Shown one piece after another: positions 1-9,349 of a DNA stretch of 29,434 nt; positions within the stretch are counted from its first letter, which is position 1, and each line of letters begins with the position of its first letter. The notes under the pieces are model-generated. The model was not told where the DNA came from. It saw only the letters and a program-made list of their open reading frames with translations, and made no database searches. A program made the position numbers and the translations under genes. Location of the stretch: contig CM022676.1 in the NCBI GenBank assembly GCA_012295275.1, positions 14,032,796-14,062,229 on the forward strand, in the 5' to 3' direction. This stretch comes from Chrysomallon squamiferum. Its lineage: Eukaryota; Mollusca; Gastropoda; Neomphalida; Peltospiridae.

Positions 1-77
1 GTTTGTTCTTTTTTGACATGAAATACGTTTTAAATAACACGTATCAATTAGTTTGATTTTGTGAGGTTTTCACTTAC

Positions 78-122
78 TTTCATTTCCCTCCACATGGAAG
101 TGGACTGCATCGGCTCGCCTGC
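78..122 (-). CDS. Cytoplasmic juxtamembrane mini-exon of the Ig receptor
   Basis: A 45-bp exon lies between the acceptor ATTATTAAACAG and the donor GTAAGTG, phase 1 in and out. It encodes RRADAVHFHVEGNE after a split serine codon shared with the membrane exon. It continues the basic KRAKSK stop-transfer sequence and holds no tyrosine. Further cytoplasmic exons should lie left of base 1. The exon is short, but phase, both splice sites and the continued basic sequence agree. Confidence 0.7.
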
Positions 123-738
123 CTGTTTAATAATATAAAACAAAAATACACGTCAGCGCAACTACAACAGCAACAACAACCACGACTACAATAACGATTA
201 TCAAATTACGTTATAGCAACACAAGAAAACAGATAAAATAATAAAATAAAATACATTTGTTTTCCCGATCTAGTCAGTTCCCCACTGTTTGTCGAGTGAT
301 AGACGCTTTTCTTTTACCACTTTGTTACTAAACAGCGTCCTTGTCTCAGGAAGTTTTATCTCGTTTTAGGTGTAACACTTGACACTAATAATAGTATCAG
401 AGGTTTCTTTCTTCCTTCATCTGTTAATCTCAGATCTCCCGACCTCGCTGTATCTAAACTAATTTATTCAGTCGTTCATGTTATTGTTTATTTATTTATC
501 CCTTCACATTCTTTCACTCGTTCCTTTCTTCCTTCATTAACTCATCAAATCATTTAGTTTCTTTCCTTTATTAATCTTTCTCAGTCCTCAAAATTTTAAT
601 TATTTCATTCTTCATTCGTTCTTCCATCCAATCATTTATTTATTTAGTCGATTAATCTTATGTTTATTTGTTCTTTCTCTACTGAAAACAGGGACATTTT
701 AGATTGTTAGAATTTAACTGAAAAGTTTCTACACTTAC
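123..738 (-). other. Intron between membrane and cytoplasmic exons
   Basis: No coding exon was recognised here. The plus strand is pyrimidine-rich with loose CTTTC/TTCATTC repeats at about 405-680, so the transcribed minus strand is purine-rich. Confidence 0.6.
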
Positions 739-831
739 TTTTACTCTTGGCTCGTTTGACGATGCACACAGTTAAAATTACGACACCAAGAACAACAATC
801 ACAGAACAGGAGATAAACCAAATATATTTAT
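739..831 (-). CDS. Transmembrane exon of the Ig receptor
   Basis: A 93-bp exon lies between AAATTCACAG and the donor GTAAGTG, phase 1 at both ends. It encodes one hydrophobic helix of about 22 residues starting at KYIWFISCSVIVV and ending at the basic stop-transfer sequence KRAKSK. Hydrophobic segment followed by positive charges gives type I topology, outside to inside. It sits 260 bp after the stalk exon and 616 bp before the next cytoplasmic exon. This is one of the clearest exons in the window. Confidence 0.85.
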
Positions 832-867
832 CTGTGAATTTAAAGTAATGTTTTAATTAGTGTCAAT

Positions 868-1028
868 AATATATATATATACACACATATACATACACAC
901 ATACACACACATTTATGAGTCTCGTGATGATGATGATGATGATAATGATGATAATAATAATTATAATTATAATAATACAAAATAAGAAGAAGAAGCGGAA
1001 GAATAAGAAAAAGAACAAGAAGAAGTAT
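868..1028. repeat. Compound microsatellite (TA, CA, TGA, TAA, GAA)
   Basis: Adjoining runs of TA, ACAC, TGATGATGA, TAATAATTATAAT and AAGAAGAAG lie in the intron between the stalk and membrane exons. The open frames here translate only these repeats. Confidence 0.9.
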
Positions 1029-1091
1029 ATTATGATAGTATAAGAATTGAGAAAGAAATGTAGAAAGTACTGTTGATATTGTTTCACTCAC

Positions 1092-1130
1092 ATATCTGTG
1101 TATTAGACGTCCAGTTTCCTGGGTATTGTA
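1092..1130 (-). CDS. Stalk mini-exon of the Ig receptor
   Basis: A 39-bp exon lies between the acceptor CTTCGTTTTCAG and the donor GTGAGTG, phase 1 in and out. It encodes a polar peptide, QYPGNWTSNTQI, with an N-glycosylation sequon (NWT). It links the second Ig domain to the membrane helix. Small symmetrical hinge exons are common in Ig receptors. The evidence is two good splice sites plus the required phase. Confidence 0.65.
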
Positions 1131-1184
1131 CTGAAAACGAAGAAATTGTTAGATTAGTTGGTAAAACTTTGTTTTCTATTTCTT

Positions 1185-1276
1185 CAAACTTACATCTCTA
1201 GTTACATGTCCACTTATATATACGTACAAATTTTCTCATAATATCGTTTAAATGTTATGTTTTCTTTATATATAAT
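1185..1276 (-). pseudogene. Decayed partial copy of the Ig2 exon
   Basis: The plus-strand string from CAAACTTACATCTCTAG through ACAAATTTTCTCATAATATC to TTCTTTATATATAATT matches the middle of the Ig2 exon at about 2347-2467. Internal deletions remove roughly 30 bases. Both Ig2-exon borders are missing. It lies just upstream (in transcript order) of the stalk exon, as expected if a third Ig exon once existed here or a local duplication failed. Confidence 0.7.
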
Positions 1277-1314
1277 TAACATTCGGCCATCTAAACAAGG
1301 ATTCATTATTCCTT

Positions 1315-1490
1315 GGTTTATGTATGTATGATTAGACTCTGCACATAGACAGTATTCGGAAACGCACTGGCGCAGGAGGACAAAGTCCAATCACCACCTC
1401 ATCAATCCCGTCAGATGTGAGGAGACTCGAACGTATGACACCCATTCACCTGCACTCCGAAGAGTTATCTTTCCGTGTCAGAAAAGAAAC
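1315..1490 (-). mobile_element. tRNA-related SINE-like element
   Basis: On the minus strand, GATAACTCTTCGGAGTGCAG resembles a polymerase III A box region. About 30 bases on, CGTTCGAGTCTCC matches the B-box core GWTCRANNC. A GC-richer body follows, ending in a CATACATACATAA tail. This order fits a tRNA-derived SINE. The family was not identified and target-site duplications were not found. Confidence 0.45.
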
Positions 1491-1629
1491 AGCAAGAAGA
1501 ACGGTAACAAGAACAGCATTAATAATAATGTGTGAAAATACCATTGTCTAATATATACCTCATTGCTGATGAGCATTTTTAAAACCGTACACTAATATTA
1601 TTATTTCTAAACCTAAAACTGTTATGTTT

Positions 1630-2126
1630 CTGTCACTGTTATTACGACTACTGTAACTATTATTAAAACTACTAGTTTAACACTGCTACTTCGACAGCGA
1701 CAACTACCACTGTTAATACCTGTTTTGCTATTACAACCACTACTACTGCTTACATGGTATGCTTCACTTAATCTACTACTACTAATATTTCCTGTACTCC
1801 GGCTACAAGTATCACTACATCTACTACTATCATTACTTATATTAATACTATCACTTCTACTGATACTATTAAAGCTGCTGTCACCACGAGTGTCATTTCT
1901 GTTACTACAACCACTGATACCTCAAATATCATCAGACTGCTGCTGTATCAGCACTGTTACTACCACAGCTACTACAACAACTGCTACTACTATCTGCTAG
2001 CACTGCTATTACTACTACTATTTCAAGTGACTATGCAAATAACTATCACTACAACTGCTACAACTGTTGCTAATACTAATACTACTACCAGTACTATGCT
2101 ACTACATTAATATTACTACAACCACA

Positions 2127-2127
<1 letters not shown>
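1630..2127. repeat. Imperfect trinucleotide region (ACT/ACA/GCT)
   Basis: About 500 bases are built of ACTACT, ACAACT, TGCTAC and related triplets on the plus strand. The plus-strand frame at 1725-2000 is a leucine/threonine-rich translation of this and is not called a gene. Confidence 0.8.

Positions 2128-2205
<78 letters not shown>
2128..2205. repeat. (TAA)n microsatellite
   Basis: About 25 TAA units end within ten bases of the Ig2 exon donor site. It produces the poly-Asn and poly-Leu artefact frames on the two strands. Confidence 0.95.
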
Positions 2206-2209
<4 letters not shown>

Positions 2210-2214
2210 CTTAC

Positions 2215-2547
2215 GTGTTGGTGTAATGGAGTTACTCTTGTTTTTTTCAGTGTTGCATGTCCATGGCTTAGAGTCGTTGATTGAAATAGATGAAATAGTC
2301 AAACTGTAAGTAGTTAATTTACTTGTTCCTGTGAGCAAAGTTTGTACAAACTTACATCTGTAGTTATCTGTCGACTCTTTGTGTGTTTCACATGTTATAT
2401 TTCCAAATCTGCATGTACAAATTTTCTCATCACCTCGTTTAAATGTGATATCTTCTTTATAAATATTTCTGATAACAGAACAAACAAATGTGAAATTTTG
2501 ATTGATGACAGCCGTCCAGGAATACACTGATAAACCAGGATTTGTAG
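2215..2547 (-). CDS. Second Ig-like domain exon of the receptor
   Basis: A 333-bp exon (111 codons) lies between the acceptor TATATTTCAG and the donor GTAAGTA, phase 1 in and out, as is usual for one-exon Ig domains. The B-strand cysteine is in NFTFVCSV, and the F-strand cysteine is in the closing KPWTCNTEK. Between them are extra cysteines in ICTC, ITC and YRC. N-glycosylation sequons NFT and NIT are present. The domain is extracellular and membrane-proximal, joined to the stalk exon. (TAA)n arrays press against both ends. A decayed copy lies at 1185-1276. Confidence 0.85.
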
Positions 2548-2552
2548 CTGAA

Positions 2553-2555
<3 letters not shown>

Positions 2556-2622
<67 letters not shown>

Positions 2623-2715
2623 AAGAAGAAGAAGAAGAAGAAGAAAGAAGAAATAAAAGAAGAAGAAGAAGAAGAAGAAATAAACACAACAAACAACAAC
2701 AAATAATAATAATAA
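2556..2715. repeat. (TAA)n and (GAA)n microsatellites
   Basis: TAA units run into AAGAAGAAG units directly upstream of the Ig2 acceptor in transcript sense. The poly-Ser and poly-Phe frames read through here come only from the repeat. Confidence 0.95.
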
Positions 2716-2777
2716 AATAAAATTAAAAAAATAAAAATGTGTCGTATGTTAGTTAAGGTAAACATGTTATGTGACAA

Positions 2778-3020
2778 TTGCAGGAGATGGGCAAAAATGC
2801 TCAGATTTTTGACGAAACTGATCAGATTCTGATGAATGCACTTGAAACAAGGGGAACAGATTGTGGTACTGATGGATGCTTAATGATCGCAGTGATGCCT
2901 TATTTCTGTTTTGACGTTGTCGATTTACAAGATGCTAAGACTGAGTCTGCCGAATCGAGACATTGCCGCCTCCAGTTAGGAGAACACATTTTTCACAGAA
3001 CCGCGACGATTGGTGTAAAT
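2778..3020 (+). other. Unidentified non-repetitive open segment in the Ig1-Ig2 intron
   Basis: A plus-strand frame of about 80 codons follows an acceptor-like GTGACAATTGCAG and starts MQEMGKNAQIFDETDQILM. Its composition is more balanced and GC-richer than the flanking intron, and it ends in a poly-T-rich tail near 3025-3070. I recognise no domain. It could be an inserted gene or transposon fragment, or chance. It is antisense to the receptor gene. Confidence 0.3.
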
Positions 3021-3071
3021 ATTTTTCATTTTTTGTTCATTTATTTTTATTTTATTATTTTTTTTTTTTAA

Positions 3072-4020
3072 CAAATCGTGTAGAATTTTCTAATAATAAT
3101 CTGAGACGAACAAAGTGAAACCAAACATTGGTACTGAATGACATTTACCTGGAAATAACTGATGTCAGCAGTGTCTTTGCGCCGCACGGTAAAATTCCAT
3201 GGCAAAATTGCAATGTTTTTTTAGAAACAAAGATATCTTTTTCCCTTTAAATTTCATAAAAATAATGATCATTTTAAAAAATGACATTTTTGAAAATGTT
3301 GTGCCGATTTCAAATCAGTTTTTCAGTCTTTTTTTTTTTTTTTGATTGCGCTTTTTCAAAACAAAAAATAAAACACGTAATTTTATTAAAAAATGTCTAA
3401 CAGATTTTAAATTTAGTGGATCATTTTGTTTCCGCTACCATAAATGGTTGAATTTTTATGGATTAATAATAACCAATATTTTAACAATCATTTGTTTTAA
3501 AACTGCACAGACTATAAATAAACAGATGACACATATATACACACATTGACATTAAAATTGAATATGCCAGAAGAACAAGTAACGTTTATTCTGAACTGAT
3601 ATGAGACTGAGTTAACTTTCAGAACAATTTCACAGAGTCATTTGTTTATATTGTTTTTTTTATATCTCTGTGTTCTTACATTATTATATTACTGTATTAT
3701 AGTGTACTGAAGTTTAATCATTCGGTAAATTTTATGTTTAATATTTACATTCGCTGTTTCCACGACTTTACATACTCGAGGCCGGTGCTCCCCCAATAGA
3801 GGATCAGTAGTGTTTAGAAAAGTAAAACATTATTTGTACCAGTGTTTTAATTTAAAAAACATTTCTGTTAATAATTAAAATGAAATAAGGAGAAAAAAGT
3901 TATTATATCAAAAAATAAAATAAATAAAGAAGTAAATAATCATTTAAGAATAATGATTAAACAATGTATATATAGAAATATTAAATCTGTAAACAAAAAT
4001 AAAATAAGTAAATATTCGAA
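3072..4020. other. AT-rich intron sequence without recognised features
   Basis: This part of the Ig1-Ig2 intron has homopolymer T runs (3057-3071, 3331-3343) and AT-rich unique sequence. A short GC-richer patch lies at 3770-3805. No exon, RNA gene or repeat family was recognised. Confidence 0.6.
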
Positions 4021-4027
4021 GAATAGT

Positions 4028-4030
4028 ATT

Positions 4031-4113
<83 letters not shown>

Positions 4114-4140
4114 TCTGTTTATTTATTTATTTATTTATTA
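4028..4140. repeat. (TTTA)n microsatellite
   Basis: About 28 TTTA units with one interruption (TCTG), just beyond the Ig1 exon donor. It creates the LFIYLFIY frame on the plus strand. Confidence 0.95.
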
Positions 4141-4172
4141 TTACTTAAGAAGTGCAGTAAAAGAAAACTTAC

Positions 4173-4520
4173 ATATTACACCAACTTTCGGTTCACTCCA
4201 CACATCAAGTTGATCAGATCCACAAAACCAGACTCCAGTGTCATCTTCAGTTGTGTGATACTTAGAAACTGTGTAGTCTTTGTACTCGCTGTCAGAGATG
4301 TTTGTCTTAGCTCTGCATTCACACTTGTAACTTTGTGTACTGTTACAGTTACACGTGTCTCCTCTCTGTACACAGTCACACACTGTAGTGTTATCAGTTT
4401 GTGTTTTATGTACAAACTTTATATCAGAATTCAGATTCTGTGACTCGCGTACACGACACGTCATATACATCATTTCACCTTTTAGTACAGGTATCACTTG
4501 AAACAATCCAAACTTTACTC
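4173..4520 (-). CDS. First Ig-like domain exon of the receptor
   Basis: A 348-bp exon (116 codons) lies between ATTATTCTAG and the donor GTAAGT, phase 1 in and out. The B-strand cysteine is in MMYMTCRV. The F-strand motif EDDTGVWFC matches the Ig D-x-G-x-Y/W-x-C pattern. Six extra cysteines sit between them in CDC, TCNC and YKCEC. N-glycosylation sequons NTT, NST and NIS are visible. The split first codon joins the signal exon as glycine. This is the membrane-distal domain and so the likely ligand-contact domain (inference). Confidence 0.87.
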
Positions 4521-4584
4521 CTAGAATAATAATAATAATAATATCTGTAACTCAAATTATAATAATAAAATGTTTTGGATAATA

Positions 4585-4585
<1 letters not shown>

Positions 4586-4627
<42 letters not shown>

Positions 4628-4640
4628 TATATATATTCAC
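4586..4640. repeat. (TAA)n and (TA)n microsatellite
   Basis: TAA units followed by a short TA run, then CA-rich sequence to about 4685. It lies in intron 1 of the Ig receptor. Confidence 0.9.
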
Positions 4641-4689
4641 ATACACACACATACACATACACAAACAAAATACATATACACAAATGCAC

Positions 4690-4956
4690 AGATAATATGT
4701 ATAATCCGAGAAATTTTCAGTTATTATGTGAATAGTCTGATTCAGTCTAGAATTGCACATAATCCCAGAAATTGTTTGATCTTGTATCGCTGAAATTAAT
4801 TTCTCCCATCCTCTTAGTAACATATAATAAATAAGTTTTTCTTTGAACTGACAGTGTTAAAGTAGCGACCTGGCAATTGTCTTGACAAGTGTTAGTTGTT
4901 ATTTGAAGTAAAAGTAAGAAGTAGACAGTGAATAGTTCAGTAGACAGTTTTAGCAT
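4690..4956 (-). pseudogene. Leader-like exon relic inside intron 1 of the Ig receptor
   Basis: An ATG at 4956 opens a frame with a typical secretory leader (charged start, then VYFLLLLQ) ending near TNTCQ. About 45 further residues carry CQDNCQVATLTL before a TAG at 4749-4747. A second frame from about 4823 continues with NQTIHIITENF and DYTYYLC, like the F strand of an Ig domain. This suggests a leader plus V-type half-domain split by a frame shift. It is not needed by the receptor, whose own leader lies at 6085-6148. It could be an alternative first exon, but the broken frame favours a relic. Confidence 0.45.
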
Positions 4957-5094
4957 TTGGAATACAACATTATATCATTATTTCACACACTGATACAATT
5001 TGTTAGTAATGTTAATGAATGGAAGCTAAGCGATGATGACTGCAGTTAGAAATGTACTTCAGTGTGCTAAGCTGTTCAGACAGAGTCCACTTGA

Positions 5095-5226
5095 CATGAA
5101 AAATGTTTCACTCGTTGTGACTGTGCTGGAGCAAAACTGTGTCAAATCAAACATTGTAAATTACAAGTGATGTGCAGTTGTAGATGTAACTCATCTCTTC
5201 CATGTCAATACAAGATTTGTTGTTAA
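5095..5226 (+). other. Cysteine-rich open frame, no start codon at its head
   Basis: Between TGA (5092-5094) and TAA (5224-5226) lie 43 codons with eleven cysteines, including CFTRCDC, CSCRC and KICC. The first in-frame ATG is internal. No clean acceptor was seen. The cysteine density is far above the surrounding AT-rich DNA, but the frame is too short to assign. It could be an exon relic or chance. Confidence 0.25.
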
Positions 5227-5282
5227 TCATTACCATTATCTATATTCGATGTTAATTCATGCTTTTTGGTAGTTGTGATTAA

Positions 5283-5948
<666 letters not shown>

Positions 5949-6084
5949 ACACTCTGTCCCTGTAGATCTCTCTGCCAGCTTTATCCATCTCTCTATTTCA
6001 ATTATCTGTTTCATAATTAGAAAGTAAATAAATAATTACGATAACTGAAAATAAATATATTAACAAATAAGTCATCTCTCTTAC

Positions 6085-6148
6085 CTTCAGAGTAGTTATG
6101 AAGACTGAAGATGAAGATGGCAAAAACAATTAAATAATCTTTGTTCAT
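6085..6148 (-). CDS. Signal-peptide exon (exon 1) of the Ig receptor
   Basis: An ATG at 6148 in the context GAAATCATGA opens 21 codons, MNKDYLIVFAIFIFSLHN then YSE. These form a short positive start, a hydrophobic core and a polar end. The donor G|GTAAGAG leaves phase 1. Its single base joins GA of the Ig1 exon to make glycine, giving a continuous frame. This start is preferred over the ATG at 4956 because of the strong donor and the exact phase match. A purine-rich leader lies upstream. No clear TATA box was seen. Confidence 0.8.
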
Positions 6149-6149
6149 G

Positions 6150-6830
6150 ATTTCTGCACTTAACTGAATTATTTTTTCTTTACAGCTTATTTTTGTCTTT
6201 TGTCTTCCTTCTGTTTAGCCTTTCTTTGAAACGCTTGTTTTGACGTTTTGTTGTGTTTCCAATATTTAAAAATCTGAAATTTTGAGGACTGCAAGAAAGT
6301 TAACAAGTAAAAGAATTCAAAGAATTTCAAAATTTGGAGGTCGTTGCCGTCTTTTTCTGTTTACTCTTTATTCCAGTGTTCAGATGTTTATCAGAATGTT
6401 CCCTCATAATAAGATTTACTTTCACGTGTTTTCTGTGAGACGTAACCGAATATCTGTCACTTCTCACGTGAGTAGACTAGTTGCACAGTTTTATTCTCGA
6501 TCACTTTTCTTTTAGCTGAAAACAAGAAAACAGGCACGTTTTAAATCTTTCTTTGTTTTATTTTTTCTTCTGAATTTTTCACTTGACGATCAGTTGACTT
6601 CTCGAGATGTAACACGACTAATGATTATTGTATGACACACAGTAAGACACTGTAAATAGCAGATATCTGCGTTAACTTCCTGATTTTCTCTCATCCTGTC
6701 ATCACTTACAACATACAGGACGTGACCTTTGTTACACGTAGACAAAAGAGGGTTGTGGTTTACGAGATGGAGGAAGGGCAACAGTTGTCAGGAGGTTTGA
6801 CAATGAAGAGTCTGGAGTTACATTCTATGA
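6150..6830. other. Upstream region of the Ig receptor, nothing further recognised
   Basis: Promoter elements for the minus-strand receptor would be expected here, but none is convincing. Frames at 6282-6515 (plus) and 6590-6781 (minus) show no domain, signal peptide or splice context. Confidence 0.5.
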
Positions 6831-6867
6831 CGATGACGATGATGATAAGAATTATAAAAAATGAAGA

Positions 6868-6902
6868 TGATAAACAACAACAACAATAATAATAATAATA
6901 AC

Positions 6903-6952
<50 letters not shown>

Positions 6953-7005
6953 GAGTAAGAAAAAGAAGAAGAAGAAGTAAAAGAAGAAGAAGAAGAAGAA
7001 GAAAT
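6868..7005. repeat. (TAA)n and (GAA)n microsatellite
   Basis: ACAACAACAA, then about 20 TAA units, then AAGAAGAAG units. This is the same TAA/GAA pairing as beside the Ig2 exon. Confidence 0.93.
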
Positions 7006-7199
7006 AGCATTCTTGTCATATTTATTTCCGTTTGATGTCATTGTTACATCAAAACAAGAAACAAATATCAAATATGAGCCGCCGTATTGTTTATGGTCAC
7101 GTCACTAAACAACTTGGACACAACATAAAGCGAAATTCACAGATGGGCTCAGTCATTTAATCACCACAGAGAAATTTCATAACAATAAAATAAGCATCA

Positions 7200-7280
7200 C
7201 AAATCACACAAGTAAAAATAACTGTGACACAAACATTACAAATCACACAAGTAAAAATAACTATAACACACTCATTACAA
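7200..7280. repeat. Short direct repeat
   Basis: The phrase CAAATCACACAAGTAAAAATAACT occurs twice, near 7199 and 7239, each followed by an ACACAAACATTA- or ACACACTCATTA-like stretch. Confidence 0.7.
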
Positions 7281-7443
7281 ATATTTTTCAATGTTTCACT
7301 GAATTCGCATAATAACGGTTATTTAATGAAAACAACGACATCTCTGATGTTATTAATGTTACATAGTCAGGAAGGAGAAGTTCACAATCAACTATTTCAG
7401 AGTCAGTTGTTAACTACCACTATGACATTCATAATTAAACCCC

Positions 7444-7770
7444 TAAAAATCAGTGTTGTTCACAACTACAAGTATAGAAATCAGTGTTGTTCACAACTAC
7501 AAGTATAGAAATCAGTGTTGTTCACAACTACAAGTATAGAAATCAGTGCTGTTCACAACTACAAGTATAGAAATCAGTACTGTTCACAACTACAAGTATA
7601 GAAATCATTATAGTTCAAAACTACAACTCTAGAAATTAGTGTTTTTCAAAACTACAACCAAAGAAATCAGTGTCGTCATAGCTCCAACTTTAAAAATCAG
7701 TGACCTTCATAGCTACAAATCTACAAATCAGTGGCGTCCGTAGCTACAACTCTAGAGATCAATACAGTTA
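7444..7770. repeat. 31-bp minisatellite, about 10 copies
   Basis: The unit AAATCAGTGTTGTTCACAAC plus TACAAGTATAG recurs every 31 bases. The first four to five copies are nearly identical, and copies decay toward 7770 (for example GTGTTTTTCAAAACTACAACC). The gradient of decay suggests recent expansion at the left end. Confidence 0.9.
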
Positions 7771-7817
7771 ACTGTGTAGTGTTGTATGTCGTTTACAGAC
7801 ATAGTTTTATAGCACAC

Positions 7818-8005
7818 TCAAGGAAACACGATCACTTTGTCACATCTAAAATACGTGTGACGTAAACACAGAAAAACTATATTTCTTGACAACTCTATAG
7901 AAAAATGAAAGTGAGAAAAGCAAGATTTTACTTTCTCATATTGTTCAGTATCAGGTACTGAATCGCTTCTTGTGTTATCTGTATTAATAGTATAAATACC
8001 GTAAC
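7818..8005 (-). CDS. Candidate cytoplasmic-tail exon with tyrosine motifs
   Basis: After the acceptor TTAGCATTTTTGCAG a phase-1 frame runs 61 codons to TGA at 7818. It begins YGIYTINTDNTRSDSV and includes DTEQYEKV, hydrophilic with spaced tyrosines as in signalling tails. The second half (FHFSIEL to HTYFRCDK) is less tail-like. A GTAAAA donor after EQYEK is possible, which would shorten the exon. It lies downstream of the terminal exon at 8872-8985. It could be an alternative last exon for the same gene or a relic. Its phase does not fit a join to the exon at 9350-9504. Confidence 0.4.
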
Positions 8006-8327
8006 CTGCAAAAATGCTAATACTTTTACCACTGCTCTGCTGTATACAAATAATACTTTCAGCTTGTATAATCAAAAAAAGAAAGAAAAGAACATTTAAA
8101 AGAAAAGAAGAAGAAGACAATGAAGAAGAAAAAGAAGTAGAAAACAACAAAAAGAACAAATGATAAATAACTGAACAAATATTGTACTTTATTTATGTGC
8201 AAAATTCGTCTCGAAACAAATATTTATGATAATATATAATACATAAGCAGAGTGTAATAATTTTATGCAGAATAATAATTTTTAAAAATCTGATCTTCTT
8301 CCTATTTTAATTAAAAGTAATAAATAC

Positions 8328-8332
<5 letters not shown>

Positions 8333-8371
<39 letters not shown>
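8333..8371. repeat. (TA)n microsatellite with T run
   Basis: About 14 TA units followed by ten T. Confidence 0.9.
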
Positions 8372-8373
<2 letters not shown>

Positions 8374-8535
8374 TTCGGCAATACACTCATAATATGCTTG
8401 TGTCTCTGACTAACTGACTAACTGTCTCTCTCTATCTGTATCACAGACACCCAGTTGTGTTTGAGTCAAAATTAACAGCTAAATCAGCTATCATTGAAAG
8501 AAAACAATGACAGAAAAAACAAAATACAACTATTA

Positions 8536-8614
8536 GAAATAATAATAATAATAATAATAATAATTATAATAATAATAATAATAATATTAATAATAATAAT
8601 AACAGTGATATTAA

Positions 8615-8654
<40 letters not shown>

Positions 8655-8660
8655 GTAATA
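8536..8660. repeat. (TAA)n microsatellite
   Basis: Interrupted TAA array with about 35 units in the region. Confidence 0.93.
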
Positions 8661-8871
8661 ATAACAGCAGTTATAATAATAATTACAACAACATCAAGAA
8701 AAAGAATACTGACAACGTCCACAGTGAGAATAACAGAAAAACGCAAACAAAAACATTAAAGAAAAATAACAAAACAATTACAGTAATTAATTAGATGTCG
8801 GAACATAAATATTAATAGAGAATTATCTACAAAGTTCTTGTTTGCTGATATTCATTTTTCAGTTGTTGTTA

Positions 8872-8985
8872 TTAAATAACCCTTTCTAAAGTTCTTTCCT
8901 GGGATTGCAAGAGAATTTGGAGAAACGCATTGACAACCCTTTCATCTGTTTGTTTTTGTTTCCACATCTTTCGTTCATTTGAAAA
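8872..8985 (-). CDS. Terminal coding exon of a second receptor-like gene
   Basis: The acceptor ATATTATATTTTCAG is followed by 37 codons and TAA (8874-8872), starting FSNERKMWKQKQTDERV and ending QSQERTLERVI. Phase 0 at its start fits the phase-0 donor of the exon at 9350-9504, and together they give an uninterrupted tail. The peptide is hydrophilic, with an amphipathic central part (VVNAFLQILLQSQE). No known motif was recognised. Confidence 0.65.
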   Translation of the reverse strand, partial: FSNERKMWKQKQTDERVVNAFLQILLQSQERTLERVI

Positions 8986-9182
8986 CTGAAAATATAATAT
9001 TAATTAATTATAGTATGAAAAATGCTACAAATAACTGAATGAAACTCATTAATTACGAGAAAATTACTTTTAAATAAATAAATTATTAAATCAACAAAGA
9101 CACAAGAAAACAGACTAGCAAAAGTTAGTGAAGAGATAAGTAAATTAATGTTCATTAAAAATGTATACAAGTACATATACTC

Positions 9183-9335
9183 TACACACACACACGCACA
9201 TACACAAACAACACAAAACACAGACACACACAAAAAAGGTACTAAATTTATAATGTAGTATTACTTTATATTCAGATATACTAATAAAAACAGACACACA
9301 TACAGACACACATACACAGATACTCAGACTCACAC
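9183..9335. repeat. CA-rich intron segment
   Basis: Runs of ACACAC and CACACATACA between the two tail exons. The cysteine/valine-rich frames on the minus strand come from this repeat. Confidence 0.85.
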
Positions 9336-9349
9336 ACAAAAGTACTTAC

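Noticed and set aside
1395-1490. Intact tRNA gene on the minus strand
   Set aside because: Only box-like motifs are present; no foldable cloverleaf with paired acceptor stem could be drawn, so it is listed as SINE-like.
2067-2777. Long frames of poly-Asn, poly-Ser, poly-Phe or poly-Leu around the Ig2 exon
   Set aside because: They translate the TAA and GAA arrays. Only the part between the splice sites at 2547 and 2215 is coding.
4690-4956. ATG at 4956 as the true start of the Ig receptor
   Set aside because: Its frame ends in a stop, has no good donor and no phase fit to Ig1. The exon at 6085-6148 has a leader, the donor GTAAGAG and the exact phase.
6282-6515. 77-codon plus-strand frame upstream of the Ig receptor
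   Set aside because: No domain, leader, splice context or repeat copy; chance frame length for this composition.
6590-6781. 63-codon minus-strand frame with several cysteines
   Set aside because: Considered as an extra Ig half because of CYLQCLTVC, but there is no B-strand partner, no phase-1 acceptor and no motif.
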